64,000 nt of DNA from contig JANQEU010000095.1 in NCBI GenBank assembly GCA_028278225.1, positions 124,001-188,000 on the forward strand. Direction: 5' to 3'. The notes under the pieces were generated by a model. It ran no database searches. It was not told the DNA's origin and saw nothing but the letters and a program-made list of their open reading frames with translations. Made by a program: the position numbers and the translations under genes. The stretch's first letter is position 1, and the number at the start of each line of letters is the position of its first letter. This document shows, one piece after another, positions 29,832 to 38,774 of the stretch. Source of the stretch: Cyclobacteriaceae bacterium. Its GTDB lineage: Bacteria > Bacteroidota > Bacteroidia > Cytophagales > Cyclobacteriaceae.

Positions 29832-30425
29832 ATGTCAGAACTGAAGGAAAGCAAGGTCACGGAAAAGACAAAATTCCTTTTGCGGAATTTGTTGCGCGGT
29901 CTAATATGGCTGGCCGTCCTCGTCACAGCTTATTTGTGGGCCAAGAAGAACCTTGACTTTGATCTCCAGGTTTTGCTGGGGCCACTTTATGATAATGCTC
30001 CGGCCGTTTTTTCAATTTTTCTGATTTCCGAACTGGTGTTTGGAATAATCCCACCGGAACTGTTTATGTTTTGGGCCCTGAGACATGAAAATATAATCAT
30101 ATACCTGGAAAATGTTGCAGCATTGGCATTCATGTCATATTTCGCGGGATTAATAGGTTATTATATCGGGTCTTATTTCAATAGCACCAGGCTATACCGC
30201 TTACTTCGAAGGAATTACCTGAAAAGATTTGATAAACATTTTAATCGCTATGGTGGTTTTCTTGTCGTTGTGGCAGCGCTGACTCCGCTTCCGTTTAGCG
30301 GGATCTGTATGTTGGTAGGCGCAGTGAAATACAGGCTTAGGAAATTCGTATGGATTTCACTGCTTCGATTCGTAAGATTCACGGCCTATGGAATTATCAT
30401 CTGGGAAGCGAACATTCTTAATTAA
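29832..30425 (+). CDS. VTT/DedA-like membrane protein
   Basis: 197 residues with about five membrane segments. The central GIIPPELFMFWALRH and the later RYGGFLVVVAALTPLPFSG match the conserved re-entrant regions (Gly/Pro-rich) of the SNARE-associated/DedA (VTT) family, where an acidic and a basic residue line the two re-entrant loops. Members act in lipid scrambling or undecaprenyl-phosphate recycling; this one's substrate is unknown. hemH starts 2 nt after its stop, so the two are probably translationally coupled. Confidence 0.72.
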   Translation: MSELKESKVTEKTKFLLRNLLRGLIWLAVLVTAYLWAKKNLDFDLQVLLGPLYDNAPAVFSIFLISELVFGIIPPELFMFWALRHENIIIYLENVAALAFMSYFAGLIGYYIGSYFNSTRLYRLLRRNYLKRFDKHFNRYGGFLVVVAALTPLPFSGICMLVGAVKYRLRKFVWISLLRFVRFTAYGIIIWEANILN

Positions 30426-30427
30426 AA

Positions 30428-31438
30428 TTGAAAAAAACCGGAATTCTTCTTGTAAACCTTGGCACCCCTGATTCCACTTCGGTCCCTGATGTCAGGAAAT
30501 ATCTTCGGGAGTTCCTAATGGATAAAAGAGTGATAGACATTCCGTTTATGGGCAGGTGGGTTTTGGTCAACCTCATCATTGCTCCGTTCCGGGCGCCAAA
30601 GTCCGCAAAGGAGTACAGGAAGTTATTCACGGAAAGGGGTTCTCCCCTGAAATTTTACACGGAAGACCTCGTCGGTTTACTACAAAAAGAATTAGGTGAA
30701 GATTTTATTGTTGATTTTGCCATGAGATATCAGCGCCCTTCGATCGAAGCAGGATTGGAAAGGCTTCGAAAATATGAGGTGCGAAAAATCCATGTTATTC
30801 CGCTCTTCCCGCAATATGCTTCCGCCACTACCGGATCAGTGCATGAAAAAGTTATGAAGATCATGGGAAGGTGGCAGATCCTTCCGGAAATTGTCTTTAC
30901 ATCCCAGTTCCATGACCATAAATTATTCATTGAAGCCCTTGCAAGCCAGGGCAGGAAGCTGATGGATCAGACGGATTACGATCACTTTGTCTTCAGTTAC
31001 CATGGTCTGCCTGAAAGACAGATCATGAAGGGATCAAACGGGGATTATTGCCGGTTGGGAGATTGCTGCTATTCATATACAGCGTCAAACAGGTTTTGTT
31101 ACAGGGCGCAGTGTTTTGAAACTACAAGGCTGGTTACAGATCTTCTCAGGATACCTCCTGACCGGTTCACCGTATGCTTTCAATCCAGGCTCGGGAGATC
31201 CGAGTGGATCAAACCATATACTGAAGATGTAATTAAGGATTTGGCAATGAACGGTTCAAAAAAAGTGCTGGCATTTTCACCGGCCTTTGTTTCCGATTGT
31301 CTCGAAACAACTATCGAAGTTGGTGAAACCTATAGGGAAAAATTTCTGAAGGCCGGAGGCGAAAGGTGGGATCTCGTGCCGGGCTTAAATACAGAGGAAA
31401 AGTGGGTACAATGCCTGAAGGAAATCATCCTGAACTGA
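30428..31438 (+). CDS. hemH: ferrochelatase
   Basis: 336 residues from TTG 30428, immediately after the VTT gene. N-terminal GILLVNLGTPDSTSVPDVRKYL and the catalytic-His segment FSYHGLPERQ are diagnostic, and SRLGRSEWIKPYTEDVI matches the family C-terminal half. It inserts iron into a porphyrin as the last step of haem synthesis (or coproporphyrin in the other route). Residues about 206-227 contain four close cysteines (YCRLGDCC and FCYRAQC), the position where some bacterial ferrochelatases bind a [2Fe-2S] cluster. The 3' end overlaps the convergent glycosyltransferase gene by 14 nt. Confidence 0.95.
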   Translation: MKKTGILLVNLGTPDSTSVPDVRKYLREFLMDKRVIDIPFMGRWVLVNLIIAPFRAPKSAKEYRKLFTERGSPLKFYTEDLVGLLQKELGEDFIVDFAMRYQRPSIEAGLERLRKYEVRKIHVIPLFPQYASATTGSVHEKVMKIMGRWQILPEIVFTSQFHDHKLFIEALASQGRKLMDQTDYDHFVFSYHGLPERQIMKGSNGDYCRLGDCCYSYTASNRFCYRAQCFETTRLVTDLLRIPPDRFTVCFQSRLGRSEWIKPYTEDVIKDLAMNGSKKVLAFSPAFVSDCLETTIEVGETYREKFLKAGGERWDLVPGLNTEEKWVQCLKEIILN

Positions 31439-32159
31439 CTACCCTGTCCGGATTTGTTTGATTCACACGCCAATATGTATAGCCGTACTTCCCGGTAGGA
31501 AGGCCTAATCTGAACCGTAGCCACACTTTGAGGTCAAATAAGAACACCTTCCAGAATCCGTTTTCCTCAAACCTTCTCGCCGAGGTTTTTACCGATGCCC
31601 GGATCAGTTTTAATGTACCTGTCTTAGCTAATTTTCTACAGAAATAAGCACTTTCCATAATAGGCTCGATCGGAAATCCTCCAATCTCGACGGCTGCCTT
31701 TCTCCTGCAAAAAACAGCCTGGTCACCAAAATATTCTTTATGAAACCTGTATCTGACCTGATTGAGTACTTGAAGTAAGTTTAACCTCAGACTGGATTTT
31801 GAGAATTCCAGTTCAAATGCGCCTCCGACTACTCCCGGTGTCCGGAGCAGCTCCATTATCTCTTTATCAAAATTGTCAGGAAGCAAAGTATCCGCATCAA
31901 GAAACACCAGGATATTTCCATTACTTTGTTTGATACCCAGGTTTAGACTGGCATATTTCCTGCCTGCCAGCGCCGCATCCTGAAAAAGCCGGCAGCCCGC
32001 AGGAATTGACAGCACAGTCCTGTCTGCGCTGCCGGCATCTACTACAATGATCTCAATGTTTCCCGGGGAAAAAGCCACATCTAAAGCATGGGTGATGGTC
32101 GACGCTATCCTTTGTTCCTCATTGAGCACCGGAATAATAATAGATATCAGGGGTTCCAT
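31425..32159 (-). CDS. family 2 glycosyltransferase, TIGR04283-like
   Basis: 244 residues of GT-A fold. The start ISIIIPVLNEEQRIASTI and VVDAGSADRT give the nucleotide-binding site, and VFLDADTLLP the DxD metal site. GGFPIEPIMESAYFCRKL is the acceptor-loop ED-type region. The size and the VDAGSxDRT spacing recall the TIGR04283 glycosyltransferases. Sugar and acceptor are unknown. No other sugar genes adjoin it; it is convergent with hemH (14-nt overlap) and divergent from the M20 peptidase gene. Confidence 0.87.
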   Translation of the reverse strand: MEPLISIIIPVLNEEQRIASTITHALDVAFSPGNIEIIVVDAGSADRTVLSIPAGCRLFQDAALAGRKYASLNLGIKQSNGNILVFLDADTLLPDNFDKEIMELLRTPGVVGGAFELEFSKSSLRLNLLQVLNQVRYRFHKEYFGDQAVFCRRKAAVEIGGFPIEPIMESAYFCRKLAKTGTLKLIRASVKTSARRFEENGFWKVFLFDLKVWLRFRLGLPTGKYGYTYWRVNQTNPDRVVSSG

Positions 32160-32238
32160 TGACCGAAACTAAGTTCATTAATTTTCAGCATCAATGTGAT
32201 TATCATAAATTGTCGTCGTTATTTCAAATCAACCCAAA

Positions 32239-33750
32239 ATGAAGACCTTTTTCCTGCTTGCAATTTGCTGCATTGTCGTTCGTCTCCATGCCCAGCCCGG
32301 CATTGAGATATTTGACCGGCATATTGAAAAGAACGGGGCACAGATCCTGGGCGATTTTGCTACGCTTCTTTCATATCCCAATGTTGCGGCAGATCTTCCC
32401 AACATCAACAAGAACGCCGGCTACATTGTGGCGGAATTGAAAAAACGCGGGGTAGAAGCAAAACTGCTGAGAATGGTAGGGACGCCACCCATTATCTATG
32501 GATACCTGCCGGCAGAAAATTCGGATCGCACACTTGCCCTTTACGTCCACTATGATGGTCAACCTGTGGACAAGACCCGATGGAAAAATGATCCATGGAA
32601 ACCAACACTTTATGACCAGGCATTAGACAAAGGCGGCAAGGTCATTCCCATGCCCAAAGCAAGTGATCAAATCAATTCTGAATGGCGATTATATGCACGC
32701 TCCGCCGGGGATGACAAAGCCCCGATAATCTCGATTCTCACGGCACTGGATGCCATCAGGGAAAATAATCTGAAGATTACCTCAAACCTTGTTTTCTTCT
32801 TTGAAGGTCAGGAGGAAGCGGGATCTCAACAACTCAGAAGATACCTGGAAGACCACCGGGAGCTTATTGATGAAATTGATCTCTGGATGTTTTGCGATGG
32901 TCCCGTGCACCAATCGGGAAAACCTCAGCTGGTTTTTGGCGTCCGGGGAGTTACAGGAATGGAAATTACAATTTATGGTTCGAACAGATCTTTGCATAGC
33001 GGTCACTACGGAAATTGGGCGCCTGTCCCTGGCCAGCTTATCTCGAAGCTGATAGGAAGCATGAAAGACGATGACGGCAATGTCATCATCGATGGATTTT
33101 ACGACGATGTGGAACCGCTTAACGCTATTGAGATTGAGGCCCTGGCCAATATCCCTGCAATTGATGAAGCACTTAAGAAGGAATTGGGGTTGAATGATAC
33201 GGAAGGCTCCGGGTCACTTTACGAAAGATTGCTGTACCCCTCACTGACTGTCAGAGGCCTGAGCAGCGGAAATGTGGGAACCCTCGCCAGAAATGTCATT
33301 CCTTCGCATGCCACAGCGTCTTTGGGGATCAGGCTGGTAAAAGGCTGCGATCCTGAAAAGATGAAAGACCTGGTGGAGGAGCACATCAGGAAGCAGGGGT
33401 ATCACATCGTAAGGGAGGACCCGGATGAAGAAACCCGGTTGAAACACTCAAAGATTGCCAGGGTCACCAGGGGAAGTGGCTATCCTGCCGCCAGGACATC
33501 CATGAATGATAAATTTGCCAAAATGGTCGTAGAAAGAGCGAGGCAGGTTACAAATGACGACCTCATTCTTCTGCCGACACTGGGAGGCTCTCTGCCGCTT
33601 TATCTTTTTACCGATATACTGGATAAACCGGCTATTATCGTCCCGATCGCTAACCATGACAACAATCAGCATGCAGCCAATGAAAACCTTCGAATAGCCA
33701 ACCTCTGGTACGGTATTAAATTGATGGGGGGCATAATGACCATGAAATGA
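32239..33750 (+). CDS. secreted M20-family metallopeptidase
   Basis: 503 residues with a signal peptide (MKTFFLLAICCIVVRLHAQ). The zinc ligand and base motifs of M20 peptidases are present: LYVHYDGQPVD (His/Asp), FFEGQEEAGS (Glu pair), and HSGHYGNWAPVP in the dimerisation lid. The C-terminal NQHAANENLRI carries the last zinc His. The family hydrolyses dipeptides or N-acyl amino acids; a periplasmic dipeptidase role is the likely one. The following lipoprotein gene overlaps its stop by 4 nt (ATGA), so they form a two-gene operon. Confidence 0.9.
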   Translation: MKTFFLLAICCIVVRLHAQPGIEIFDRHIEKNGAQILGDFATLLSYPNVAADLPNINKNAGYIVAELKKRGVEAKLLRMVGTPPIIYGYLPAENSDRTLALYVHYDGQPVDKTRWKNDPWKPTLYDQALDKGGKVIPMPKASDQINSEWRLYARSAGDDKAPIISILTALDAIRENNLKITSNLVFFFEGQEEAGSQQLRRYLEDHRELIDEIDLWMFCDGPVHQSGKPQLVFGVRGVTGMEITIYGSNRSLHSGHYGNWAPVPGQLISKLIGSMKDDDGNVIIDGFYDDVEPLNAIEIEALANIPAIDEALKKELGLNDTEGSGSLYERLLYPSLTVRGLSSGNVGTLARNVIPSHATASLGIRLVKGCDPEKMKDLVEEHIRKQGYHIVREDPDEETRLKHSKIARVTRGSGYPAARTSMNDKFAKMVVERARQVTNDDLILLPTLGGSLPLYLFTDILDKPAIIVPIANHDNNQHAANENLRIANLWYGIKLMGGIMTMK

Positions 33751-34403
33751 AGGATATCTGTTTCGCAATTTTGGCAATAATTTTCCTGGGATGTGTGCCT
33801 TCGAGAGTAGCGATTTGCCCAGACCCAGATAAGGCCTTTCAAAATGCCAGCATCTCCCATGATTTCAGGTTTAAGAAGACGAATAGACCGGAGAAAGTAA
33901 AAGTCAGTCAGGTGATACCAAATCCTTTGGATCATGATTTTGCCGTCACTTCCGGTCTGCCGGAGGGAATCGGTATGTTAACAGGGCCGGAGCTTCATGA
34001 TCTCGTTGCGAAAGTTCCTCAAAGTCCCATGGGAAAATCATCACCGAAGATTTCCAAAGAGCTGCCGGTAAACCAGGAGGAATTCATAGCGAGTGTAGTC
34101 CGGGATACGGTCCTGACACAGGATGAGAAGTTGCAATCGGCGATAAAGCAGGGAAAGACATCTTTCTGGGCAGCATTGGGAGTTATCCCCGTGACCGCCA
34201 TACTCCCTTTTGGTACCCTGGCGTTGGTCATATTTGGGTTTGTAAAAGGAAGATCTGCACTAAACCTTTATAAAACGCTGGATTCAAAAGAAGGCCGGGG
34301 TTATGCCGTCGCCGGTATTGTCATCAACGGGGTCTGGCTATCGATGTTCCTCCTGGCAATTATCCTTTTGACCAGGGTATTGTTGGGATTTGCCTATGGT
34401 TGA
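33747..34403 (+). CDS. predicted lipoprotein with two C-terminal membrane helices
   Basis: 218 residues. The N-terminus MKDICFAILAIIFLGC has a lipobox-like LGC with Cys16. A polar middle (about 20-135) is followed by two hydrophobic segments (about 140-165 and 190-215) arranged like DUF4190 proteins (GVIPVTAILPFGTLALVIFG, then AVAGIVINGVWLSMFL). A lipid anchor plus membrane helices is odd, so the first segment may instead be an uncleaved anchor. Function unknown. Coupled to the M20 peptidase by a 4-nt overlap. Confidence 0.7.
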   Translation: MKDICFAILAIIFLGCVPSRVAICPDPDKAFQNASISHDFRFKKTNRPEKVKVSQVIPNPLDHDFAVTSGLPEGIGMLTGPELHDLVAKVPQSPMGKSSPKISKELPVNQEEFIASVVRDTVLTQDEKLQSAIKQGKTSFWAALGVIPVTAILPFGTLALVIFGFVKGRSALNLYKTLDSKEGRGYAVAGIVINGVWLSMFLLAIILLTRVLLGFAYG

Positions 34404-34410
34404 ATTTGAC

Positions 34411-35859
34411 CTATCGGACAAGTAGTTTTTTTGTAAACACAGCGTTTCCGGCGACCACTTTTAACAGGTAAGTTCCGGGTTTAAGATCAGGAAATTGAGC
34501 CTGATCTTGAGTCAATTTGGCAATTACTGATCCCGAGATGGTCATCAATACCACGGAACTTATCTCATCCCTGAAATCGACCTTCAGCACATCGGAACCG
34601 GTCATAGGATTAGGAAAGATCCAGGGATCTTTTGTGAGGTAGCTCGCTTTTATATAGTCTTCATAAAACAGTGAATCCACTTCCTCTCCTTTAGAACCGA
34701 TCAAAAGTACATCGTATTCTCCCGGGAAGTCATAAGTAGTGGCGGCTTGCCTTTCTTCGCTGATGACAGGAATTCCCCCTTCAAAATGCCATTCAAATTC
34801 CGTGTAGCCGGTGCTTTCATTTTCAAAAACTATTTCCTCCCCAACTTTAACCAGCGTTGAATTGGTAGAAAACGCCAGCTGCAGCACATGTTGGAAACAG
34901 GAATCGATACGGGCCGAGACAGTCATTTTCAGGTCTTCGATCTTTGGATAGAGATTCGCTCCCGGGCATAGCGTGGCACAGCCGTCTCTGTGTCCGGCGA
35001 TGGTTCCCAACAGACCGCCAGTATGATTGTAGGAATCAAACGGATCCAGTTCGAGATTGATCAGGGAATAAACCAGAAAACTTTCCAGGGTGTTCAGCGC
35101 TTCCTGGGAAGGCTCGGCTGTCTCAAAATTGCCAAGGAGACAAACCCCAAGCGTACCGGTATTTTTACCACAAAAATGAGCGCCTCTTACCAGGTCTTGA
35201 CTACCGCTCCCGGGGTCACGGCCTGCGTACAATGTGCCATCCTGGGCAACCAGGTAATTATAGCCAATATCTGACCAGCCGTTTACCTCCGTGTGAAAGA
35301 GGTATATGTCTCTGACTACCTGCGTATAGTTGGTATTTGTGTTGGATCCTGCAGAATGGTGAATGATATTATGGTTTACAGAATGGAATGATCTCGTATA
35401 ATTCGGATCTGGTAAGCCTGATCTCCAATCCGATTGGGGAATATACTCCAGGGGATCGCCGCATTCCATTATCGATTCGTATCGGGCAGATTGATGTTCG
35501 ATCTTTTCTACTGATCCGCTGTGAATCAGGTAGATCTCAAAATCAGTCTGATCACTTTCGATTCTGATATTGTAGACAGGTTCGTCCAGGGATAGAAAAT
35601 AAGTGAATGGCAAGACATCCTCATCCAGGGGTATGTTTCTTCGAAGTTGACCCTCAAGGAGGAAAAACTCACCTCGTTCCGGGGATTTGATGGCTATGGC
35701 GGTGATAAGAGAATCCGATAGAATATCAAAAGCTCCCTCCTGGCCGATTACAGTGTATCTCGTAATATGAGGTGAGTTGGTTGGTTGAAAAGCAAGTCCC
35801 TGACTGGTTGACTGATAAACCAGGAAGAAAGAGAAGACTATCGCAAAATACTTACACAC
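34411..35859 (-). CDS. secreted N-acetylmuramoyl-L-alanine amidase (PGRP-type) with T9SS sorting domain
   Basis: 482 residues from GTG 35859. A signal peptide (ending near STSQG) is followed by a beta-rich N-terminal region, then an amidase_2/PGRP domain at about residues 150-310. Zinc ligands are visible in NIIHHSAGSN, in TIAGHRDGC and in the CPG after it. A PKD-like stretch (about 330-395) and a type A T9SS domain (IFPNPMTGSDVL, LKPGTYLLKVV) complete it. The domain order implies a surface or secreted peptidoglycan hydrolase, perhaps acting on other bacteria. Its start overlaps the cysteine desulfurase gene by 8 nt. Confidence 0.9.
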   Translation of the reverse strand: MCKYFAIVFSFFLVYQSTSQGLAFQPTNSPHITRYTVIGQEGAFDILSDSLITAIAIKSPERGEFFLLEGQLRRNIPLDEDVLPFTYFLSLDEPVYNIRIESDQTDFEIYLIHSGSVEKIEHQSARYESIMECGDPLEYIPQSDWRSGLPDPNYTRSFHSVNHNIIHHSAGSNTNTNYTQVVRDIYLFHTEVNGWSDIGYNYLVAQDGTLYAGRDPGSGSQDLVRGAHFCGKNTGTLGVCLLGNFETAEPSQEALNTLESFLVYSLINLELDPFDSYNHTGGLLGTIAGHRDGCATLCPGANLYPKIEDLKMTVSARIDSCFQHVLQLAFSTNSTLVKVGEEIVFENESTGYTEFEWHFEGGIPVISEERQAATTYDFPGEYDVLLIGSKGEEVDSLFYEDYIKASYLTKDPWIFPNPMTGSDVLKVDFRDEISSVVLMTISGSVIAKLTQDQAQFPDLKPGTYLLKVVAGNAVFTKKLLVR

Positions 35860-36988
35860 CTACACTTATGATCTCACTTAATTTGTCAACGACGTAATCG
35901 ACTTCTTCTTCTGTATTATCCTTGCCAAATGAAAATCGTATTACCGGCCGGTTAGGGTCAGTATCCAGTTCTGTCAGCACATGTGAGCCAATGTTGGATC
36001 CGCTGGCGCAGGCGCTTCCTCCCGAGGCGGAAATACCATTGATGTCAAGATTGAACAGCAGCATTTCATTGCCTGCGGTTTCCGGCAAACTCACGCTGAG
36101 TACTTTGTACAGGCTCTTATCAAAATCGGCCGATTCACCATTGAACCACACATCCGGAATTTCACGCTGTAGTTTTGTGATCATCCGCTTTTTTAATCCC
36201 TCCATGTGTTTTCGGTGATCTGCCATTCCGGAGTAGGATATTTCAAGGGCTTTTGCCAGCCCGACAATGCCGTACACATTTTCAGTCCCGCCCCTCATAT
36301 TGCGTTCCTGTGAACCTCCCTGAACGAATTGGTGGATCTTAGTCTCATGATGGATATACAGAAAGCCAATGCCTTTTGGCCCATTGAATTTATGCGCCGA
36401 ACCCACTATGAAATCTATTGGCAGGGATTGCAGATCATGAGGGAGATGTCCGATGGTCTGAACCGTATCACTGTGAAATTTCGCACCATATTCACGGCAC
36501 AATCCTCCGATTTCCGTAAGGTCGACTAAATTCCCAATTTCATTGTTGGCATGCATCAACGAAACCAGTGAGTTTTTACCTTTCTTCAGCAATGACTCCA
36601 GGTGATCCAATAGAATATTACCACTGCCATCCGTTTGGACATAATCCAGTTCGACCCCCTTCTTTTCCATTGACTCCGCCGTTCGGAGAACCGCAGGGTG
36701 TTCAAGTTTTGAGGTGATAATATGATCAATTCCCAAAGATTCCACTGAGCACAAGAGCGCCGTATTATCGGCCTCCGTGCCTCCTGACATGAAAAATATT
36801 TCGGAGGGTGAGGTATTGAGTAGTTCTGAAACAGTTTTCCGGGATACTTCGATCAGCGACCGCACCTCACGGCCATGAGAATGGATGGACGAAGGATTTC
36901 CAAACTTTTCAGTCATCAGAGGCCTCATCGCTTCAAAGACCTCAGGGTCCAGGGGAGTGGTAGCGGCGTTGTCTAAATAGACCTTCAT
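35852..36988 (-). CDS. cysteine desulfurase (IscS/NifS family)
   Basis: 378 residues. PLP lysine is Lys200 in SAHKFNGPKGIGF and the persulfide cysteine is Cys327 in ASGGSACASGS; N-terminal YLDNAATTPLDPEV is typical of the family. The enzyme takes sulfur from cysteine for Fe-S clusters or thio-modified tRNA. No iscU, iscA or Fe-S gene is nearby, so which pathway it serves is open. It overlaps glmM by 1 nt (TAATG) and the amidase by 8 nt, hence the operon glmM-desulfurase-amidase. Confidence 0.94.
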   Translation of the reverse strand: MKVYLDNAATTPLDPEVFEAMRPLMTEKFGNPSSIHSHGREVRSLIEVSRKTVSELLNTSPSEIFFMSGGTEADNTALLCSVESLGIDHIITSKLEHPAVLRTAESMEKKGVELDYVQTDGSGNILLDHLESLLKKGKNSLVSLMHANNEIGNLVDLTEIGGLCREYGAKFHSDTVQTIGHLPHDLQSLPIDFIVGSAHKFNGPKGIGFLYIHHETKIHQFVQGGSQERNMRGGTENVYGIVGLAKALEISYSGMADHRKHMEGLKKRMITKLQREIPDVWFNGESADFDKSLYKVLSVSLPETAGNEMLLFNLDINGISASGGSACASGSNIGSHVLTELDTDPNRPVIRFSFGKDNTEEEVDYVVDKLSEIISVGV

Positions 36989-38382
36989 TATTCCATAGTA
37001 TTTTCGGAAACTACCTCCTTTATATCAGATATCAACTTGTTTGCGAGATGCTCGGCAGTAGCCAGAGAATCCGATTCTGCAAAAATACGGATTATCGGCT
37101 CCGTATTTGACTTTCGCAGGTGCACCCACTCACGGTCAAACTCGATTTTTATGCCATCCACGGTATTGATCGGATTGCCGCTATATTTGGTTTTCAACTC
37201 ATCCAGGACCCGGTTTATATCAATATCCGGGGTGAGTTCAATTTTGTTCTTGGATATGTGATAATTTGGATATGTCGATCTCAACATTGCGGCACTTTTA
37301 CCGAATTCGGCCAGATGGGAAAGGAATAATGCAATTCCCGCCAGGGCGTCACGTCCGTAGTGAAGTTCCGGGAAGATAACCCCTCCGTTTCCTTCTCCTC
37401 CTATTACGGCATTTTCATCCTTCATTTTACGGACAACATTCACCTCACCGACCGCTGCCGGAAAATATTTTCCGCCTCTTTTTTCAGTGACATCCCGCAG
37501 TGCCCTTGTAGAAGAAAGGTTGGACACCGTATTCCCCGGCTTTTTGCTGAGGACATAATCGGCCACTGCGACCAATGTATACTCTTCTCCGAAAGGCTGT
37601 CCATCTTCGCTGATAAGCGCCAGCCGGTCGACATCGGGATCCACCACAATTCCCAGGTCATAATTCCCCGATTCAATGTCGCCTGAAATTTGAGTCAGGT
37701 TTTCCGGTAGTGGTTCCGGATTATGCGGGAATGCACCGTCCGGTTCACAGTATAATTCCGTTACTTCTGCTCCCAGTTTTTGAAGCAATCTGGGAACGGC
37801 TATACCTCCCGTACTGTTGACTGCATCGATGATTATCCTGAACTTACGTTCTTTGATAAGGTCGACATTCACAAGATCCAACTCCAGGATCCGGTCAATG
37901 TGCCAGTCAATATAATCCTGATTTGTAGTGTAACTACCGAATTTTTTTACCTCCTCGAAAAGTACGGACCCCGATTCAGCCAGATCCAGCACTTCCCTGC
38001 CATCCGAAGCGCTTATGAATTCACCTTTACCGTTTAGTAATTTCAAGGCATTCCAGCCGGAAGGATTATGACTGGCCGTAATGATTATCCCTCCTGTCGC
38101 AGCTTCATTGGCCACTGCCATTTCCACCGTAGGAGTCGTAGATAACCCCAGGTCTACTACGTTGAACCCCTGCGCCTGGAGCGTATTCGAAATAAGAGAT
38201 GAAATAATCTTGCCTGACGGGCGGGCATCCCTGCCGATCACAATTTTAAGGTCATGATCATCTTTTTTCAGCCACTGACCAAAGGCAGAGGCAAACTTCA
38301 CCACATCAACGGGTGTCAATGATTCTCCTTCGGCACCGCCTATAGTCCCGCGGATGCCCGATATGGATTTAATGAGTGTCAA
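36988..38382 (-). CDS. glmM: phosphoglucosamine mutase
   Basis: 464 residues. The phosphoserine loop is ITASHNPSGWNALK with Ser104, the metal loop is VDPDVDRLA, and the sugar loop GGEGNGGVIFPELHYGRD follows the alpha-D-phosphohexomutase pattern; RKSNTEPIIRIFAES is the phosphate-binding loop. GlmM converts glucosamine 6-phosphate to 1-phosphate for UDP-GlcNAc and cell wall. Some relatives act on phosphomannose or phosphoglucose; the length and first-position context favour GlmM but do not prove it. First gene of the operon with the desulfurase and amidase. Confidence 0.88.
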   Translation of the reverse strand: MTLIKSISGIRGTIGGAEGESLTPVDVVKFASAFGQWLKKDDHDLKIVIGRDARPSGKIISSLISNTLQAQGFNVVDLGLSTTPTVEMAVANEAATGGIIITASHNPSGWNALKLLNGKGEFISASDGREVLDLAESGSVLFEEVKKFGSYTTNQDYIDWHIDRILELDLVNVDLIKERKFRIIIDAVNSTGGIAVPRLLQKLGAEVTELYCEPDGAFPHNPEPLPENLTQISGDIESGNYDLGIVVDPDVDRLALISEDGQPFGEEYTLVAVADYVLSKKPGNTVSNLSSTRALRDVTEKRGGKYFPAAVGEVNVVRKMKDENAVIGGEGNGGVIFPELHYGRDALAGIALFLSHLAEFGKSAAMLRSTYPNYHISKNKIELTPDIDINRVLDELKTKYSGNPINTVDGIKIEFDREWVHLRKSNTEPIIRIFAESDSLATAEHLANKLISDIKEVVSENTME

Positions 38383-38458
38383 TGGATTTTAGTTTGTTTG
38401 GGGCGCAAATATGAGCAAATTAGGTTTACGCCAAAATGTTTTAAGAAATGTCTTTGTT

Positions 38459-38689
38459 TCAGTTGTATTTGGCAAGCACTTTTTCCACCTCGGATTCAGG
38501 ATTTGCACAGGCATCACCTGCTCTGACCACTTTACCGCAATAACCACATGTTGCACCTTCCTTGTTGAGAAAGGGGCTTTGTGATGCGCATGTACCTTTG
38601 AATTCACCCTTTTTCAGTAAAATGAGTCTGACTGACATCCCAATGAAAAAGAGTGCAATAAGCCCGATCGAAAGTAAAACAGTTGCCAT
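38459..38689 (-). CDS. small membrane protein with CxxC motifs, NqrM-like
   Basis: 76 residues from ATG 38689; a TTG two codons upstream is less likely. One N-terminal membrane helix (about 2-22) is followed by a short cytoplasmic tail with Cys in KGTCAS, then CGYCGK and a final Cys in GDACANPES. This arrangement is like NqrM, the small protein that helps insert iron into Na+-translocating NADH:quinone reductase; no nqr genes are in view, so the assignment is tentative. A TAACTTTG -7 box lies 14 nt upstream at 38703-38710, facing this gene. Confidence 0.7.
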   Translation of the reverse strand: MATVLLSIGLIALFFIGMSVRLILLKKGEFKGTCASQSPFLNKEGATCGYCGKVVRAGDACANPESEVEKVLAKYN

Positions 38690-38702
38690 GATCAAATTTT
38701 CG

Positions 38703-38732
38703 CAAAGTTAGATAATCGCTTCATTAACTTTG
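38703..38732. promoter_or_regulatory. mirrored divergent -7 boxes
   Basis: Both strands carry TAACTTTG, a perfect match to the Bacteroidota -7 consensus TAnnTTTG: minus-strand at 38703-38710 and plus-strand at 38725-38732. Together they form an 8-bp inverted repeat with 14 bp between. The minus box would serve the NqrM-like gene, the plus box mazG (start 43 nt downstream). A minus-strand TTGC at 38732-38735 is at about the right distance for the -33 element. Confidence 0.5.
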
Positions 38733-38774
38733 CAACTTGCCAACTCATAAACACATCAATTCAAGCAATAATTC

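Noticed and set aside
36329-36529. 66-codon plus frame inside the cysteine desulfurase
   Set aside because: Antisense shadow of a well-conserved enzyme.
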